Shown here piece by piece: positions 44,268 to 53,319 of a stretch of 64,000 nt of DNA (position 1 is its first letter; every line of letters begins with the position of its first letter). A program made the translations under genes and the position numbers. This DNA comes from Cellvibrionaceae bacterium (GTDB lineage: Bacteria; Pseudomonadota; Gammaproteobacteria; Pseudomonadales; Cellvibrionaceae): assembly GCA_021151825.1 (NCBI GenBank), contig JAGKWQ010000010.1, positions 1 through 64,000 of the forward strand, read 5' to 3'. The notes under the pieces are model-generated. The model was not told the origin of the DNA and ran no database searches. It was given only the letters and a program-made list of their open reading frames with translations.

Positions 44268-45479
44268 TTAAATCTTTTGGAACACCAGAGTCGCGTTAGT
44301 GCCACCAAATCCAAAGCTGTTGGACATCACGCGCGTGAGCTTCACGTTGTCCTGGCGTTGCAGGGCGATTGGCATGCCTTCCGCTTCCGGGTCGAGTGTT
44401 TCGATATTGGCGGATGCGCAGATAAAATCATTCTCCATCATCAGCAGGCTATAAATCGCTTCTTGTACGCCAGTGGCGCCCAGGCTGTGACCGGTGAGTG
44501 ATTTGGTAGAGCTGATGGCGGGAATCTTGTCGCCAAAGGTTTCTTTGATCGCCTTGAGTTCAGCCAGATCGCCCACTGGTGTCGAGGTGCCGTGAGAGTT
44601 GATGTAGTCGATCTCGCCTTGCACGGTAGCCAGTGCTTGCTTCATGCAGCGCACCGCGCCTTCGCCGGATGGGGCAACCATGTCGTAACCATCGGAGGTT
44701 GCGCCGTAGCCGATGACTTCTGCATAAATTTTGGCGCCGCGCGCTTTGGCGTGTTCGTATTCTTCCAGCACCAAACAACCGCCGCCGCCAGCAATGACGA
44801 AACCGTCGCGATTGGCATCATAGGCGCGAGACGCTTTTTCCGGGGTTTCGTTGTATTTGGTAGAGAGCGCACCCATCGCATCAAACAGCGCAGTCAGGGT
44901 CCAGTGCTCTTCTTCGCCGCCACCGGCAAAAACCACGTCTTGCTTGCCGAGCTGGATCAGCTCCATCGCATTGCCAACACAGTGGGCGCTGGTCGCACAG
45001 GCGGAGGAAATCGAATAGTTAACGCCTTTGATTTTGAATGGAGTCGCCAAGCACGCCGAAGTTGTGCTACCCATTGTTTGCGTTACACGATAAGGACCAA
45101 CGCGTTTTAAACCTTTTTCACGGAGGATATCGGCTGCTTCTACCAGATTCATGGAAGATGCTCCGCCGGAACCCATGATGATGCCGGTGCGATCATTGGA
45201 AACTTGTTCTTCGCTCAAGCCTGAATCGACAATCGCTTGTTGCATGGAGAGATAGGCGTAGGCCGCAGCGTCGCCCATAAAGCGCAGTACTTTGCGGTCA
45301 ATCAGTTCGGACAGGTTGATATCAATAGAGCCAGCCACGTGGCTGCGAAATCCCATCTCTTTGTAGGCTTCCTGAAATTTGATACCGGAACGGCCAGCGC
45401 GCAATGCATCCAACACGGCATTTTTATCATTGCCCAGACAGGACACGATTCCCATACCGGTTACAACAACGCGTTTCAT
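44268..45479 (-). CDS. fabB: beta-ketoacyl-ACP synthase I (FabB)
   Basis: A 403-aa condensing enzyme for fatty-acid elongation, needed for unsaturated fatty acids. Active-site Cys161 lies in SISSACATSAHC; the two histidines are in INSHGTSTPVGD (about 296) and SLTGHSLGATG (about 332); the glycine-rich FGFGGTNATLVF end is present. Start MKRVVVTGMGIVS is typical. It is 144 bp downstream of fabA, with an intercistronic hairpin. Confidence 0.97.
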   Translation of the reverse strand: MKRVVVTGMGIVSCLGNDKNAVLDALRAGRSGIKFQEAYKEMGFRSHVAGSIDINLSELIDRKVLRFMGDAAAYAYLSMQQAIVDSGLSEEQVSNDRTGIIMGSGGASSMNLVEAADILREKGLKRVGPYRVTQTMGSTTSACLATPFKIKGVNYSISSACATSAHCVGNAMELIQLGKQDVVFAGGGEEEHWTLTALFDAMGALSTKYNETPEKASRAYDANRDGFVIAGGGGCLVLEEYEHAKARGAKIYAEVIGYGATSDGYDMVAPSGEGAVRCMKQALATVQGEIDYINSHGTSTPVGDLAELKAIKETFGDKIPAISSTKSLTGHSLGATGVQEAIYSLLMMENDFICASANIETLDPEAEGMPIALQRQDNVKLTRVMSNSFGFGGTNATLVFQKI

Positions 45480-45560
45480 AGGCTACCTCTTACTTTTTTG
45501 CTACAGCGCCTGAACAGCAGGTTTGAACAGAACTCTGGCGTAATTATCTGACGGGGTTAT

Positions 45561-45602
45561 AAAACGGTGAGTATTATGCCACAGGAGCGTGTGCACTCAC
45601 CG
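45561..45602 (-). other. intercistronic hairpin between fabA and fabB
   Basis: CGGTGAGT (45565-45572) pairs with ACTCACCG (45595-45602); on the minus strand the stem is followed by TTTTATAA. It is a possible partial terminator or processing site that lets fabA and fabB levels differ. Confidence 0.55.
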
Positions 45603-45623
45603 TCTATCGTTATTTTATAAAGC

Positions 45624-46148
45624 TTAGAAGCTGTCGGTGTTTTGGAACAGGCCGACGCGCAGGTCGTGGGCAAAATAGATGTCTTTGCCATCGCAAGAAA
45701 CGCGGCCATCGGCAATACCCATAATGAGTTTGCGCTCAATGACGCGTTTTAAATTGATGTGATAGGTGATTTTCTTCGCAGTGGGCAGGATCTGGCCGGT
45801 AAATTTCACTTCGCCACAGCCCAGCGCGCGACCACGACCAGGATTGCCTTTCCAGCCCAGGAAGAAGCCTACCAGCTGCCACATGGCATCCAGTCCCAAA
45901 CAACCCGGCATCACCGGATCGCCAGGGAAATGGCATTCGAAGAACCACAAATCCGGGTTGATATCCAGCTCGGCGACGATCTCACCCTTACCAAATTCAC
46001 CGCCAACCTGGCTGATGTGGACCACACGATCAAGCATCAGCATATTGGGTTTTGGTAATTGTGCATTGCCCGGGCCAAACAATTTTCCGTCGCCACACAG
46101 GAGCAGGTCTTCGCGGCTGTAGGAGCTTTTGGGTTCAAAATTGGTCAT
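45624..46148 (-). CDS. fabA: 3-hydroxydecanoyl-ACP dehydratase/isomerase (FabA)
   Basis: A 174-aa hot-dog-fold enzyme that dehydrates 3-hydroxydecanoyl-ACP and isomerises the product, introducing the double bond of anaerobic unsaturated fatty acids. Catalytic His73 is in ECHFPGDPVMPG and Asp87 in GLDAMWQL. It is paired with fabB in the usual order. Cytoplasmic. Confidence 0.97.
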   Translation of the reverse strand: MTNFEPKSSYSREDLLLCGDGKLFGPGNAQLPKPNMLMLDRVVHISQVGGEFGKGEIVAELDINPDLWFFECHFPGDPVMPGCLGLDAMWQLVGFFLGWKGNPGRGRALGCGEVKFTGQILPTAKKITYHINLKRVIERKLIMGIADGRVSCDGKDIYFAHDLRVGLFQNTDSF

Positions 46149-46287
46149 GGAATTTACTCATTCGATGTTAGCTGGGCGGGCCAAAAAGTTGCAGGCCCCA
46201 CGCAAAAGTGCGCCATTCTAACCGCTGTGGCCCAGTTGTCCAGTTACGACGACGTTGTCCGGCAGCGGTGGTGCGCAGGATTGGTGG

Positions 46288-47250
46288 CTAAAAACTGCGA
46301 GCCAGTGAGAACTCAGCCAACTGTTTCATGGCTTGGGTGAAGCGGTTATCCGGCAGTTGGACGAGCTGGGCGAGCGCGTCCTGCACTTGTTGCCTGGCGC
46401 ACTCCAGCGTGTAGGTCATGCCGCCGGTGGCCTGAACAATTTCCAGGATCGCAGGGAGTTTACTGGCATCGCCATTGCGAATGGCAGTAGCAATGACTTC
46501 CGCTTGTTCGGGGGTGCCGGTGCGCATGGCATGGATCAATGGCAATGTCGGTTTGCCTTCGGCCAGGTCATCGCCCACATTTTTTCCGAGGGTTGCGGCA
46601 TCGCCGGTGTAGTCCAGCGCATCATCCACTAATTGGAAGGCAACGCCGACTTTACGTCCGTAAATGCTGAGTGCTTTGCGTTGTGCTTCGGTTGCACCGC
46701 AGGCAACTGCTGCCACTTCACAGGCGGCGGCGAAGAGGATGGCAGTTTTCTTGTCGATCACGCGGAAATAGTTTTCCTCGTTCACGTTAGGGTCTTTGGC
46801 GTTCACCAATTGCTGCACTTCACCTTCGGCGATCACATTGGTGGTATCGCTGAGGATAGCCATGACATCCATATTGCCGATGCCTACCATCATCTGGAAG
46901 GCGCGGGAATACAGGAAATCACCAACGAGAACGCTGGGCGCATTGCCCCATTGGGCATTGGCGGTGGGGCGGCCGCGACGCAGGCTGGATACATCGACAA
47001 CATCATCATGTAGCAGAGTTGCGGTGTGGATAAATTCAATAATCGCTGCCAGCGACAAATGGTCCTTACCCTGATAACCCAGTGCATTTGCGGTGAGCAA
47101 TACCAGCAAGGGACGTAAGCGTTTACCGCCGGCCTCCACCAGGTAATGGCCGATATTTTCTACCAGGCCGACGTCGGAATGGAGTTTGTCGATAATCAGT
47201 TGGTTTACCGCAGTGAAATCGTCTTTCACCGCCTCATGGAATGGCAGCAT
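46288..47250 (-). CDS. ispB: polyprenyl (octaprenyl) diphosphate synthase
   Basis: A 320-aa trans-prenyltransferase making the long side chain of ubiquinone. First Asp-rich motif DDVVD at residues 82-86 (LLHDDVVDVSSLRRGRPT), second DDALD at 209-213 (FQLVDDALDYTGD), plus the GGKRLRP substrate motif. Length and sequence fit IspB rather than short-chain IspA. The chain length made (C40 or C45) cannot be read directly. It stands between fabA and the phosphopantetheinyl transferase, all on the minus strand. Confidence 0.93.
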   Translation of the reverse strand: MLPFHEAVKDDFTAVNQLIIDKLHSDVGLVENIGHYLVEAGGKRLRPLLVLLTANALGYQGKDHLSLAAIIEFIHTATLLHDDVVDVSSLRRGRPTANAQWGNAPSVLVGDFLYSRAFQMMVGIGNMDVMAILSDTTNVIAEGEVQQLVNAKDPNVNEENYFRVIDKKTAILFAAACEVAAVACGATEAQRKALSIYGRKVGVAFQLVDDALDYTGDAATLGKNVGDDLAEGKPTLPLIHAMRTGTPEQAEVIATAIRNGDASKLPAILEIVQATGGMTYTLECARQQVQDALAQLVQLPDNRFTQAMKQLAEFSLARSF

Positions 47251-47343
47251 GGAATCTTCTTATTTATCGGAGGTGTGATAATGGCGGCCATGCTAGCAGT
47301 GGAGACCTGAGAGTCAAGTAAAAACCTTGTGCGGACTTCCTGG

Positions 47344-48081
47344 TCAGGCCAGTGCTTGTAGTGAATCGAACCAGCAGGTTTGCGGTAAATCAGCACTGGC
47401 AGCAGCCAGTGCACAATAACTGGTATCGGGCAGTTGCCATTGATGAAACTGCCATTTATCAGTGGTCGATTGCGCTCGCAAGCCGGGCGACAGGCTGACT
47501 GATATCCCATCCTGTAAATTAAAATTAAGGTTTTCCAGTCCTGCTGAAATACCCACTCCCATTGCTTTCAGGAGCGCTTCTTTCAAGGTCCATAACTGGT
47601 AAAAAAAACGCAGCTCTTCATCGCCTTGCCGCTGGCGCAGTTGGGCAAATTCATCAGGATGATAGTAGTTTTCAGCGATGCCTAACAAATCGCGAGAGTT
47701 ACGGATTTGCTCAATGTCCACTCCCAGTTCCATATCCTGCGCCAACGCAAGTACTGCCCAATGGTCGCTATGGCTTAAATTGAATCTGATCGAATTGTTA
47801 GCGATGTAGGGTTTGCCTTTTTCTCCGCGGCTAAACACCAGTGATGCAGGTGCTTGTTGCAGGTACTGTCCCAGCACTTTACGCAGTAACCAACGGCTGG
47901 CGATATATTCCTCTTTGCCGCGGATAAATTTTTGTGCGCGTTCGCGTTCATCACTACTCATTAATAAGAGTGTTTGTTCAGCCAGAACATTGTTGAATTG
48001 GCGCACATCCAGCAGCCACAAATGGACGTGCCCTGATTGCAGTAATTGCAGTGAGCGTTGGAGTTCAGGTAATGGCTGCAT
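47344..48081 (-). CDS. 4'-phosphopantetheinyl transferase, Sfp type
   Basis: A 245-aa enzyme that moves phosphopantetheine from CoA onto carrier proteins. Motifs: FNLSHSDHWAVLAL, magnesium site GVDIEQI (Asp122, Glu124) and WTLKEALLKAMGVGI. The two-lobe length is Sfp/AcpT-like rather than AcpS-like. The partner is probably a polyketide, non-ribosomal or fatty-acid carrier elsewhere; none is in this window. The 349-bp gap upstream (48082-48430) holds no convincing gene. Confidence 0.92.
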   Translation of the reverse strand: MQPLPELQRSLQLLQSGHVHLWLLDVRQFNNVLAEQTLLLMSSDERERAQKFIRGKEEYIASRWLLRKVLGQYLQQAPASLVFSRGEKGKPYIANNSIRFNLSHSDHWAVLALAQDMELGVDIEQIRNSRDLLGIAENYYHPDEFAQLRQRQGDEELRFFYQLWTLKEALLKAMGVGISAGLENLNFNLQDGISVSLSPGLRAQSTTDKWQFHQWQLPDTSYCALAAASADLPQTCWFDSLQALA

Positions 48082-48430
48082 GGCGAATCCTTATATGGGG
48101 CGCCCATGATACGCAATCCCGTCTTATTGATGAATACTGGGATGCACGCAAAAAAAATGCCTGTGCATTCTCCCCGGCAGTCGCACTTTTTACGGCTGTG
48201 AGCAACTGCGCAAATTGTCAGGTAGTTTGTGAAATACCTTTGTTTTTTGATGCCAGGTTTGTCTGGCACGCGTTAGTCGAACGCTAAAATTTTCGTTCGT
48301 GCGGATTGTGCGAACGCTATTTATTTTTTTGCTTCCACACTAGTCCGGTTGTTTAGCTTCACCTGTCGTTGTAGTGCAGGTGGGTTTATATCAATCGCTC
48401 GAATAACAATAGATAGAGAGGCAAAATCAC

Positions 48431-51019
48431 ATGTTAATTATCAACTCGATGCGGGTGTTGCAGCGCCTGCTAATGGCGGGGGCTGCATTGGCGTGTACCC
48501 TGCCGTTGACCACTACTGCACTGGCACAAACCAATCTTGCATTAAACAAACCGGTATCAGCCAGCAGCGAACTGCGCGCTGCAAAAGATGCTGTGGATGG
48601 CTCCGGTTACAGCCGCTGGGAATCCTCTCATGGTGTTAGCCCGAGCTGGATTACGGTGGATCTTGGCAGTGCATCCAATTTGACTCAGGTAGTTGTGGAT
48701 TGGGAAGCGGCCAACCCGGAGATTTACCAGGTACAAGGCTCCAACAATAATTCGACCTGGACCACCCTCGCGCAAAAAACCGGCGGCACTTTTGGCAACC
48801 GTACGGATACCTTTGCCGTCAGTGGCAGCTATCGTTACGTGCGTATCAATGCGACCAAGCCGGCGTCGGGCAATGCCTGGGGCTATTCGATTTTTGAACT
48901 GAAAGTATTTGGCAGCGGGACTAATGCCAGTAGCAGTTCTTCATCGTCACGGTCATCGACGTTGAGTTCATCTTCATCCAGCCGCGCAGCGCCGGTAGGA
49001 TACGTTCCGTTGTTTCCCGAAGGCACCCAGGTTACTGAACAGATCCAGTATCGCGAAGCGGATGGAACACTCGTGACCCTGATTGGTATGCGTTCCACCG
49101 AACGCCATGCGCGCGAACGCGGCGAAGCCTGGTTATCGCCCAATGAAGCAGATGGACGCTACTTCACCTATCCACCGTTTTATTTCCAGAATCGCTCTTT
49201 CGGTTTGAAAGTGCGCGACACCATACCGGCAGGTGGAAAAAATATCCGCATCACTATGCTGATCAACGAAGGCACTTTCTTCGGCACTACCTTTAGCTTG
49301 TTCCGCAACTCCAGCGACCCCACCGTGACTGAATTTGGCTGGGCGCTGAACTACGGTTTCAACAACTTGAAGGAAGGCAATTTGCCGCGCTGCTTCGATG
49401 GCGGCAATGAAGACTGCTATATGGATGTGGACTCCTACTGGAACACCGGTAAAGACCCGCATCGCCCGTTGGTAATGGGTGATCGTATCGAACTGGCGCC
49501 GGCGCCGCGCCTGGTGGAAATGAGTGAATCAGATAACCGCGCGCGCGTCGATGGTGGCGGCTCGCGCTATTACTCCTTCGAGCAGTTGTATGTAGTGGGT
49601 GAGGGTGTGCGCCCCTGGTATGGCGTAGCGCCGAACCTGGATTCAGTGCCGGTACCGGATGATGCGTTGCTTGGCGGTGAGACCAGCGTGTCTTACAACT
49701 ATTCCGAAGAGCCTTATCGCGTATTCCAGCAAATGGCGAACAATATCGGTATTCGCAACACCGATCGTTTCCTCAAAGGACGCCGCTTGTTCCATACCTC
49801 ATTTGCGAATGGCCAGCACTCGGAGTTCCCGGCGCAGAACCCCGTGTTTACCGAGCACGTGAATCAATTGGGCAGTAACTACAACGATGTGCGTTGTATC
49901 GCCTGTCACCAATTGAATGGACGCAGTAAAGCTGCTGTTGCCGGCGAGGCGCTGGATACGCTGTCGGTATTAACGGGGGCGCCCGGCAACCTGCCTGATC
50001 CAACCTACGGCTTTAACATCCTGCAAAAAGGTGTGGTGAACAATACGGTGAAACTGCAGCGTTACGATGTAACTCCGCGCTTCCTCAGCGATGGTACACG
50101 CGTGGATATGCACAAGCCGGTGTATGAGTTCTCGGGGCCGGTACCGCAGTTGTATTCCGTACGTCAGGCGCCACAAGTGATCGGTGCGGGTTTACTGGAA
50201 GCGATTCCGGAAGAAACCATCCTCGCCAATGTGGATGCCAACGATGCGAATGGTGATGGCGTTCGTGGTAAAGCCAACTTTGTCAAAAACCCCGAAACCG
50301 GTACAACCCAGTTAGGCCGTTTTGGCTGGAAGGCGGCGAAAGTGAGTGTGCGTCATCAGGCAGCTGAAGCTTTTGTGCAAGATTTGGGAGTGACCTCACC
50401 GGTGTATCCCGCTCGCTCTTGCCAGAAGACCGAAACCAATTGCCATCAAACCGGCGTTGCGACTCACGTGTCCGAGCTGGAATTGACCCGTTTGACCAAC
50501 TACCTGCAATTGCTCGGGGTGCCAGCGCAGCGCAGTTATCGCAGCGGTTATCCGGCAGGTATGCGTGTATCGGTGGAGCACGATGTGAACCAGGGGCAAA
50601 TCGTCCAGGGTAAAACCGTGTTTGAAAATGCCACTTGTGTGGCGTGCCATAAAGCAGCGCTGGTCACTGGCGATACCCATCCTTTTGCCGAGTTGCGCAA
50701 TCAAACCATTCGTCCGTACACCGATCTGTTGCTGCATGACATGGGCCCGGATCTGGCGGATTCCCTGCCGCAAGACGGCGCTTCGGCAACTATGTGGCGC
50801 ACTGCTCCTTTGTGGGGATTGGGTAGTTTGAAGTACGTGCAAAGCGGAACCTCGGCGGGCAATGACGCAAGTGTTCGCTACCTGCACGATGGTCGCGCTC
50901 ATTCATTGGATGAAGCCATCCTGTGGCACGGCGGCGAGGCGACTAACAGTCGCCTGAAATATGAAGCCTTATCAAGCGCCGATCGCACCGCCTTAAAAGC
51001 GTTCCTCAATTCCCTCTAA
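48431..51019 (+). CDS. secreted CBM32-linked di-heme oxidoreductase
   Basis: An 862-aa exported protein; GAGAGG at 48416-48421 supports the start, and the signal ends near ALAQ. Parts: F5/8-type-C discoidin domain like CBM32 (about 36-165, ALNKPVSASSELRAAKDAVDG, then YVRINATKP); Ser-rich linker (about 167-185); then a long domain of the di-heme oxidoreductase (DUF1111/DHOR) type with two CxxCH heme sites, Cys489 (CIACHQ) and Cys736 (CVACHK). The final YLHDGRAHSLDEAILWHGGEA segment is typical of this group, which is distantly related to MauG/cytochrome c peroxidases. A sugar-binding module joined to a heme enzyme suggests oxidative action close to polysaccharides; that is inference. Confidence 0.88.
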   Translation: MLIINSMRVLQRLLMAGAALACTLPLTTTALAQTNLALNKPVSASSELRAAKDAVDGSGYSRWESSHGVSPSWITVDLGSASNLTQVVVDWEAANPEIYQVQGSNNNSTWTTLAQKTGGTFGNRTDTFAVSGSYRYVRINATKPASGNAWGYSIFELKVFGSGTNASSSSSSSRSSTLSSSSSSRAAPVGYVPLFPEGTQVTEQIQYREADGTLVTLIGMRSTERHARERGEAWLSPNEADGRYFTYPPFYFQNRSFGLKVRDTIPAGGKNIRITMLINEGTFFGTTFSLFRNSSDPTVTEFGWALNYGFNNLKEGNLPRCFDGGNEDCYMDVDSYWNTGKDPHRPLVMGDRIELAPAPRLVEMSESDNRARVDGGGSRYYSFEQLYVVGEGVRPWYGVAPNLDSVPVPDDALLGGETSVSYNYSEEPYRVFQQMANNIGIRNTDRFLKGRRLFHTSFANGQHSEFPAQNPVFTEHVNQLGSNYNDVRCIACHQLNGRSKAAVAGEALDTLSVLTGAPGNLPDPTYGFNILQKGVVNNTVKLQRYDVTPRFLSDGTRVDMHKPVYEFSGPVPQLYSVRQAPQVIGAGLLEAIPEETILANVDANDANGDGVRGKANFVKNPETGTTQLGRFGWKAAKVSVRHQAAEAFVQDLGVTSPVYPARSCQKTETNCHQTGVATHVSELELTRLTNYLQLLGVPAQRSYRSGYPAGMRVSVEHDVNQGQIVQGKTVFENATCVACHKAALVTGDTHPFAELRNQTIRPYTDLLLHDMGPDLADSLPQDGASATMWRTAPLWGLGSLKYVQSGTSAGNDASVRYLHDGRAHSLDEAILWHGGEATNSRLKYEALSSADRTALKAFLNSL

Positions 51020-51040
51020 ATGTTTGTTGTCTCCCCTTTA

Positions 51041-51062
51041 GCCCGCTTCGGCGGGCTTTTTT
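51041..51062 (+). terminator. terminator after di-heme oxidoreductase
   Basis: GCCCGC-TTCG-GCGGGC stem (51041-51056) with a UUCG tetraloop, followed by six T. Confidence 0.93.
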
Positions 51063-51180
51063 ATGGATATTGCACACGCTCGCAATATGGATACGTGCCC
51101 TCCAGACAAGCTTTGCGCCCGACCAATAAATCAGCGACAATCCGCGCCCTCAAAAATCGAAACCTATTTCTGGAGCTATC

Positions 51181-51678
51181 ATGCAAATCTCTGCCGACAA
51201 AGTTGTCAGCTTTCATTACCGCCTGAACGAAACTGGCGGCGAGCAATTGGAAACTTCTTACGATGCAGATCCAACCCTGTATCTGCATGGCCACAACAAC
51301 TTGCTGCCAGTGCTGGAAAGCGCACTTGATGGTAAAACCAAAGGCGATAAAGTGACCGTTAGCGTTACCCCGGAGCAAGGTTATGGCGAGCGTAAAGAAG
51401 GTGCCGTGCAACGCATCCCGATTAAACATTTGCTCGATCACGAAAAAATCAAAAACAAATTGAAGCCCGGCGTTAAAGTTGCTGTGAATACTCAACAGGG
51501 GCCATGGGAAGCAATCGTGTTGAAAGTGGGTAAGTTCAACGTGGATATCGACAGCAACCATCCACTGGCGGGCAAAAACCTGGAATTTGAATTGGAAGTA
51601 GTTGATGTACGCGATGCATCGGAAGAAGAGTTGGCGCATGGACATGCTCATGGTGCCGGTGGCCATCACCACGAGTAA
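51181..51678 (+). CDS. slyD: SlyD-like FKBP-type peptidyl-prolyl isomerase
   Basis: A 165-aa cytoplasmic FKBP with an insert-in-flap chaperone domain. Seen: VVSFHYRLNETGGEQLETSY, YLHGHNNLLPVLESALDGKTKGD, VSVTPEQGYGERKEGAVQ, and a metal-binding His-rich tail (HGHAHGAGGHHHE), which is shorter than in E. coli SlyD. It helps folding and may store nickel. Single-gene unit with terminators on both sides. Confidence 0.93.
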   Translation: MQISADKVVSFHYRLNETGGEQLETSYDADPTLYLHGHNNLLPVLESALDGKTKGDKVTVSVTPEQGYGERKEGAVQRIPIKHLLDHEKIKNKLKPGVKVAVNTQQGPWEAIVLKVGKFNVDIDSNHPLAGKNLEFELEVVDVRDASEEELAHGHAHGAGGHHHE

Positions 51679-51698
51679 TTGATTCCGCGTTGTGTTAC

Positions 51699-51728
51699 AA
51701 AAGCCCGCACATTACTGCGGGCTTTTTT
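51699..51728 (+). terminator. terminator after slyD
   Basis: GCCCGC (51703-51708) pairs with GCGGGC (51717-51722), followed by six T; AAAA precedes the stem. Confidence 0.9.
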
Positions 51729-51863
51729 GTTTTGACGCTGGTTTTTGTTGAAAAGTGTAAAAAATAAGTCAACGTTGTCTTTATCGCTTGCAGCCACAGG
51801 ATTGGCTCCGTTATTGTCGCTCCGTTTTACATAATTCTTATAAATAGCAATCGGGCAGGCATT

Positions 51864-53084
51864 ATGAATTCACCAGCAGCAAGCGCCAGTGCGGCGCTAT
51901 CCAATCGCGTTTTATCTATTGATGTCTTTCGCGGCATCATCATTTTTACCATGGTGTTTGTTAACGAGCTGGCAGGTGTGACAGATATACCCCAGTGGAT
52001 GAAGCACCTTCCTGCCGATGTTGATGGTATGACATTTGTGGATCTGGTTTTCCCGGCGTTTTTATTTATTGTCGGTATGTCTATTCCGTTTGCGATCCAG
52101 GCGCGCGCTAATAAAGGTGATTCGACGCTGGAGATTTTTAAACACATTGCACTGCGCAGCTTGGGTCTGATTGTGATCGGTGTGTTTATGGTAAATGCCG
52201 AATCCGGTTATGACAAAGCGGCGATGGGAATCTCCATGCCGTTGTGGTCGTTGTTGATGTTTATCTATGTGTTGTTGATCTGGTCAAATTATCCCAAACA
52301 TCTTTCTCTCGCATTGGCGACCGGTGCAAAGTTAATTGGTGTTGCGGGTTTGGTGATGCTGTGGTGGATGTATAAAGGCCCGGATGATACGGGGATGACA
52401 CCACAATGGTGGGGAATTCTCGGGTTAATTGGTTGGGCGTATTTAATTGCGGGCACGATTTTTTTGTTGTGCCGTAATATTGTTTCGGCATCGGCTCGCA
52501 TATTAACACTGGCAATTATTGCACTGGTGTTGCTCGGGTTATTTGCTATTTCATTTAAAGCAGATGCAACCAGTGCACCGTTGCTTGCATTGTTAAAAGA
52601 GCAGGGTGGTAATTACACGCACGCGGCGATCGTGTTGGCCGGCGTTATTTTGTCGCAATTATTTTATGCCCCGCAATTTGCTGCGCAGAAGGCCAGATAT
52701 TATTGGTTATTTGCGGCGTTAACAGGTTTATTGGCACTGGCGAGCTGGCAATTTTTTCCAATCTCTAAAATTTGGTCTACTCCGAGTTGGGGGTTGTTTA
52801 GTGTATTTTTCTGCTGTGTAATTTTTGGTGTGGTGTATTGGTTGGTTGATATCAAGCAGCAGCGTGCCTGGACTAAATTCTTTGAGCCCTCTGCAACCAA
52901 TCCCCTGCTGGTTTATATTTTGCCGTACATTTTATTTGCGCTTGGGGGAATTGTCGGGTTTTATTTTCGGCCGGACATGTTTGATTCGGGGGTGTTGGGG
53001 ATTATCTGGAGCTTGTTTTTTTCGTGCGTGATTATGTTGATTGGCGCAGGTCTTACTCGTATGGGGTTGCGGGTTAAACTTTAA
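51864..53084 (+). CDS. DUF5009/heparan-alpha-glucosaminide N-acetyltransferase-like membrane protein
   Basis: A 406-aa protein with about ten hydrophobic segments. N-terminal NRVLSIDVFRGIIIFTMVFVNELAG and TFVDLVFPAFLFIVGMSIPFAIQAR are signatures of the family that includes human HGSNAT and bacterial NagX-like proteins. Some members may acetylate amino sugars across the membrane; in bacteria they often neighbour N-acetylglucosamine genes, which are not seen here. The role is therefore open. Confidence 0.85.
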   Translation: MNSPAASASAALSNRVLSIDVFRGIIIFTMVFVNELAGVTDIPQWMKHLPADVDGMTFVDLVFPAFLFIVGMSIPFAIQARANKGDSTLEIFKHIALRSLGLIVIGVFMVNAESGYDKAAMGISMPLWSLLMFIYVLLIWSNYPKHLSLALATGAKLIGVAGLVMLWWMYKGPDDTGMTPQWWGILGLIGWAYLIAGTIFLLCRNIVSASARILTLAIIALVLLGLFAISFKADATSAPLLALLKEQGGNYTHAAIVLAGVILSQLFYAPQFAAQKARYYWLFAALTGLLALASWQFFPISKIWSTPSWGLFSVFFCCVIFGVVYWLVDIKQQRAWTKFFEPSATNPLLVYILPYILFALGGIVGFYFRPDMFDSGVLGIIWSLFFSCVIMLIGAGLTRMGLRVKL

Positions 53085-53182
53085 CTTGTAAAAAACAACT
53101 TGCACCTTGTAGCCCGTTTTATGTTCAGCCCTTTGTGTCGATAAATTGCAGGAACAATTTACACAGCAAAGCTACCCGCAGA

Positions 53183-53261
53183 ATAAGCCACATGGATATG
53201 TGGCTTATGAAAAACGCATAAATCCATCCATGGAGCTTCCTTTCGCGATCCATGGAGCGCG
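53183..53261. repeat. REP-like palindromes and direct repeats
   Basis: A perfect hairpin (ATAAGCCACAT-GGAT-ATGTGGCTTAT, 53183-53208), then two copies of ATCCATGGAGC (53226-53236 and 53248-53258). The second sits inside a near-palindrome starting CGCGATCCATGGA and ending GCGCG (53244-53261). It is located between converging genes, the usual place for REP/BIME-type elements. The 235-bp gap shows no gene. Confidence 0.6.
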
Positions 53262-53319
53262 AATTTTTAAACAAAGAATCTGATCGCAAATCTGGGCTCG
53301 AGAAAATTCAGGCGAAGGT

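Noticed and set aside
48051..48287. 78-codon frame upstream of the di-heme oxidoreductase
   Set aside because: It overlaps the start of the phosphopantetheinyl transferase gene in antisense, has no ribosome site and no recognisable features.
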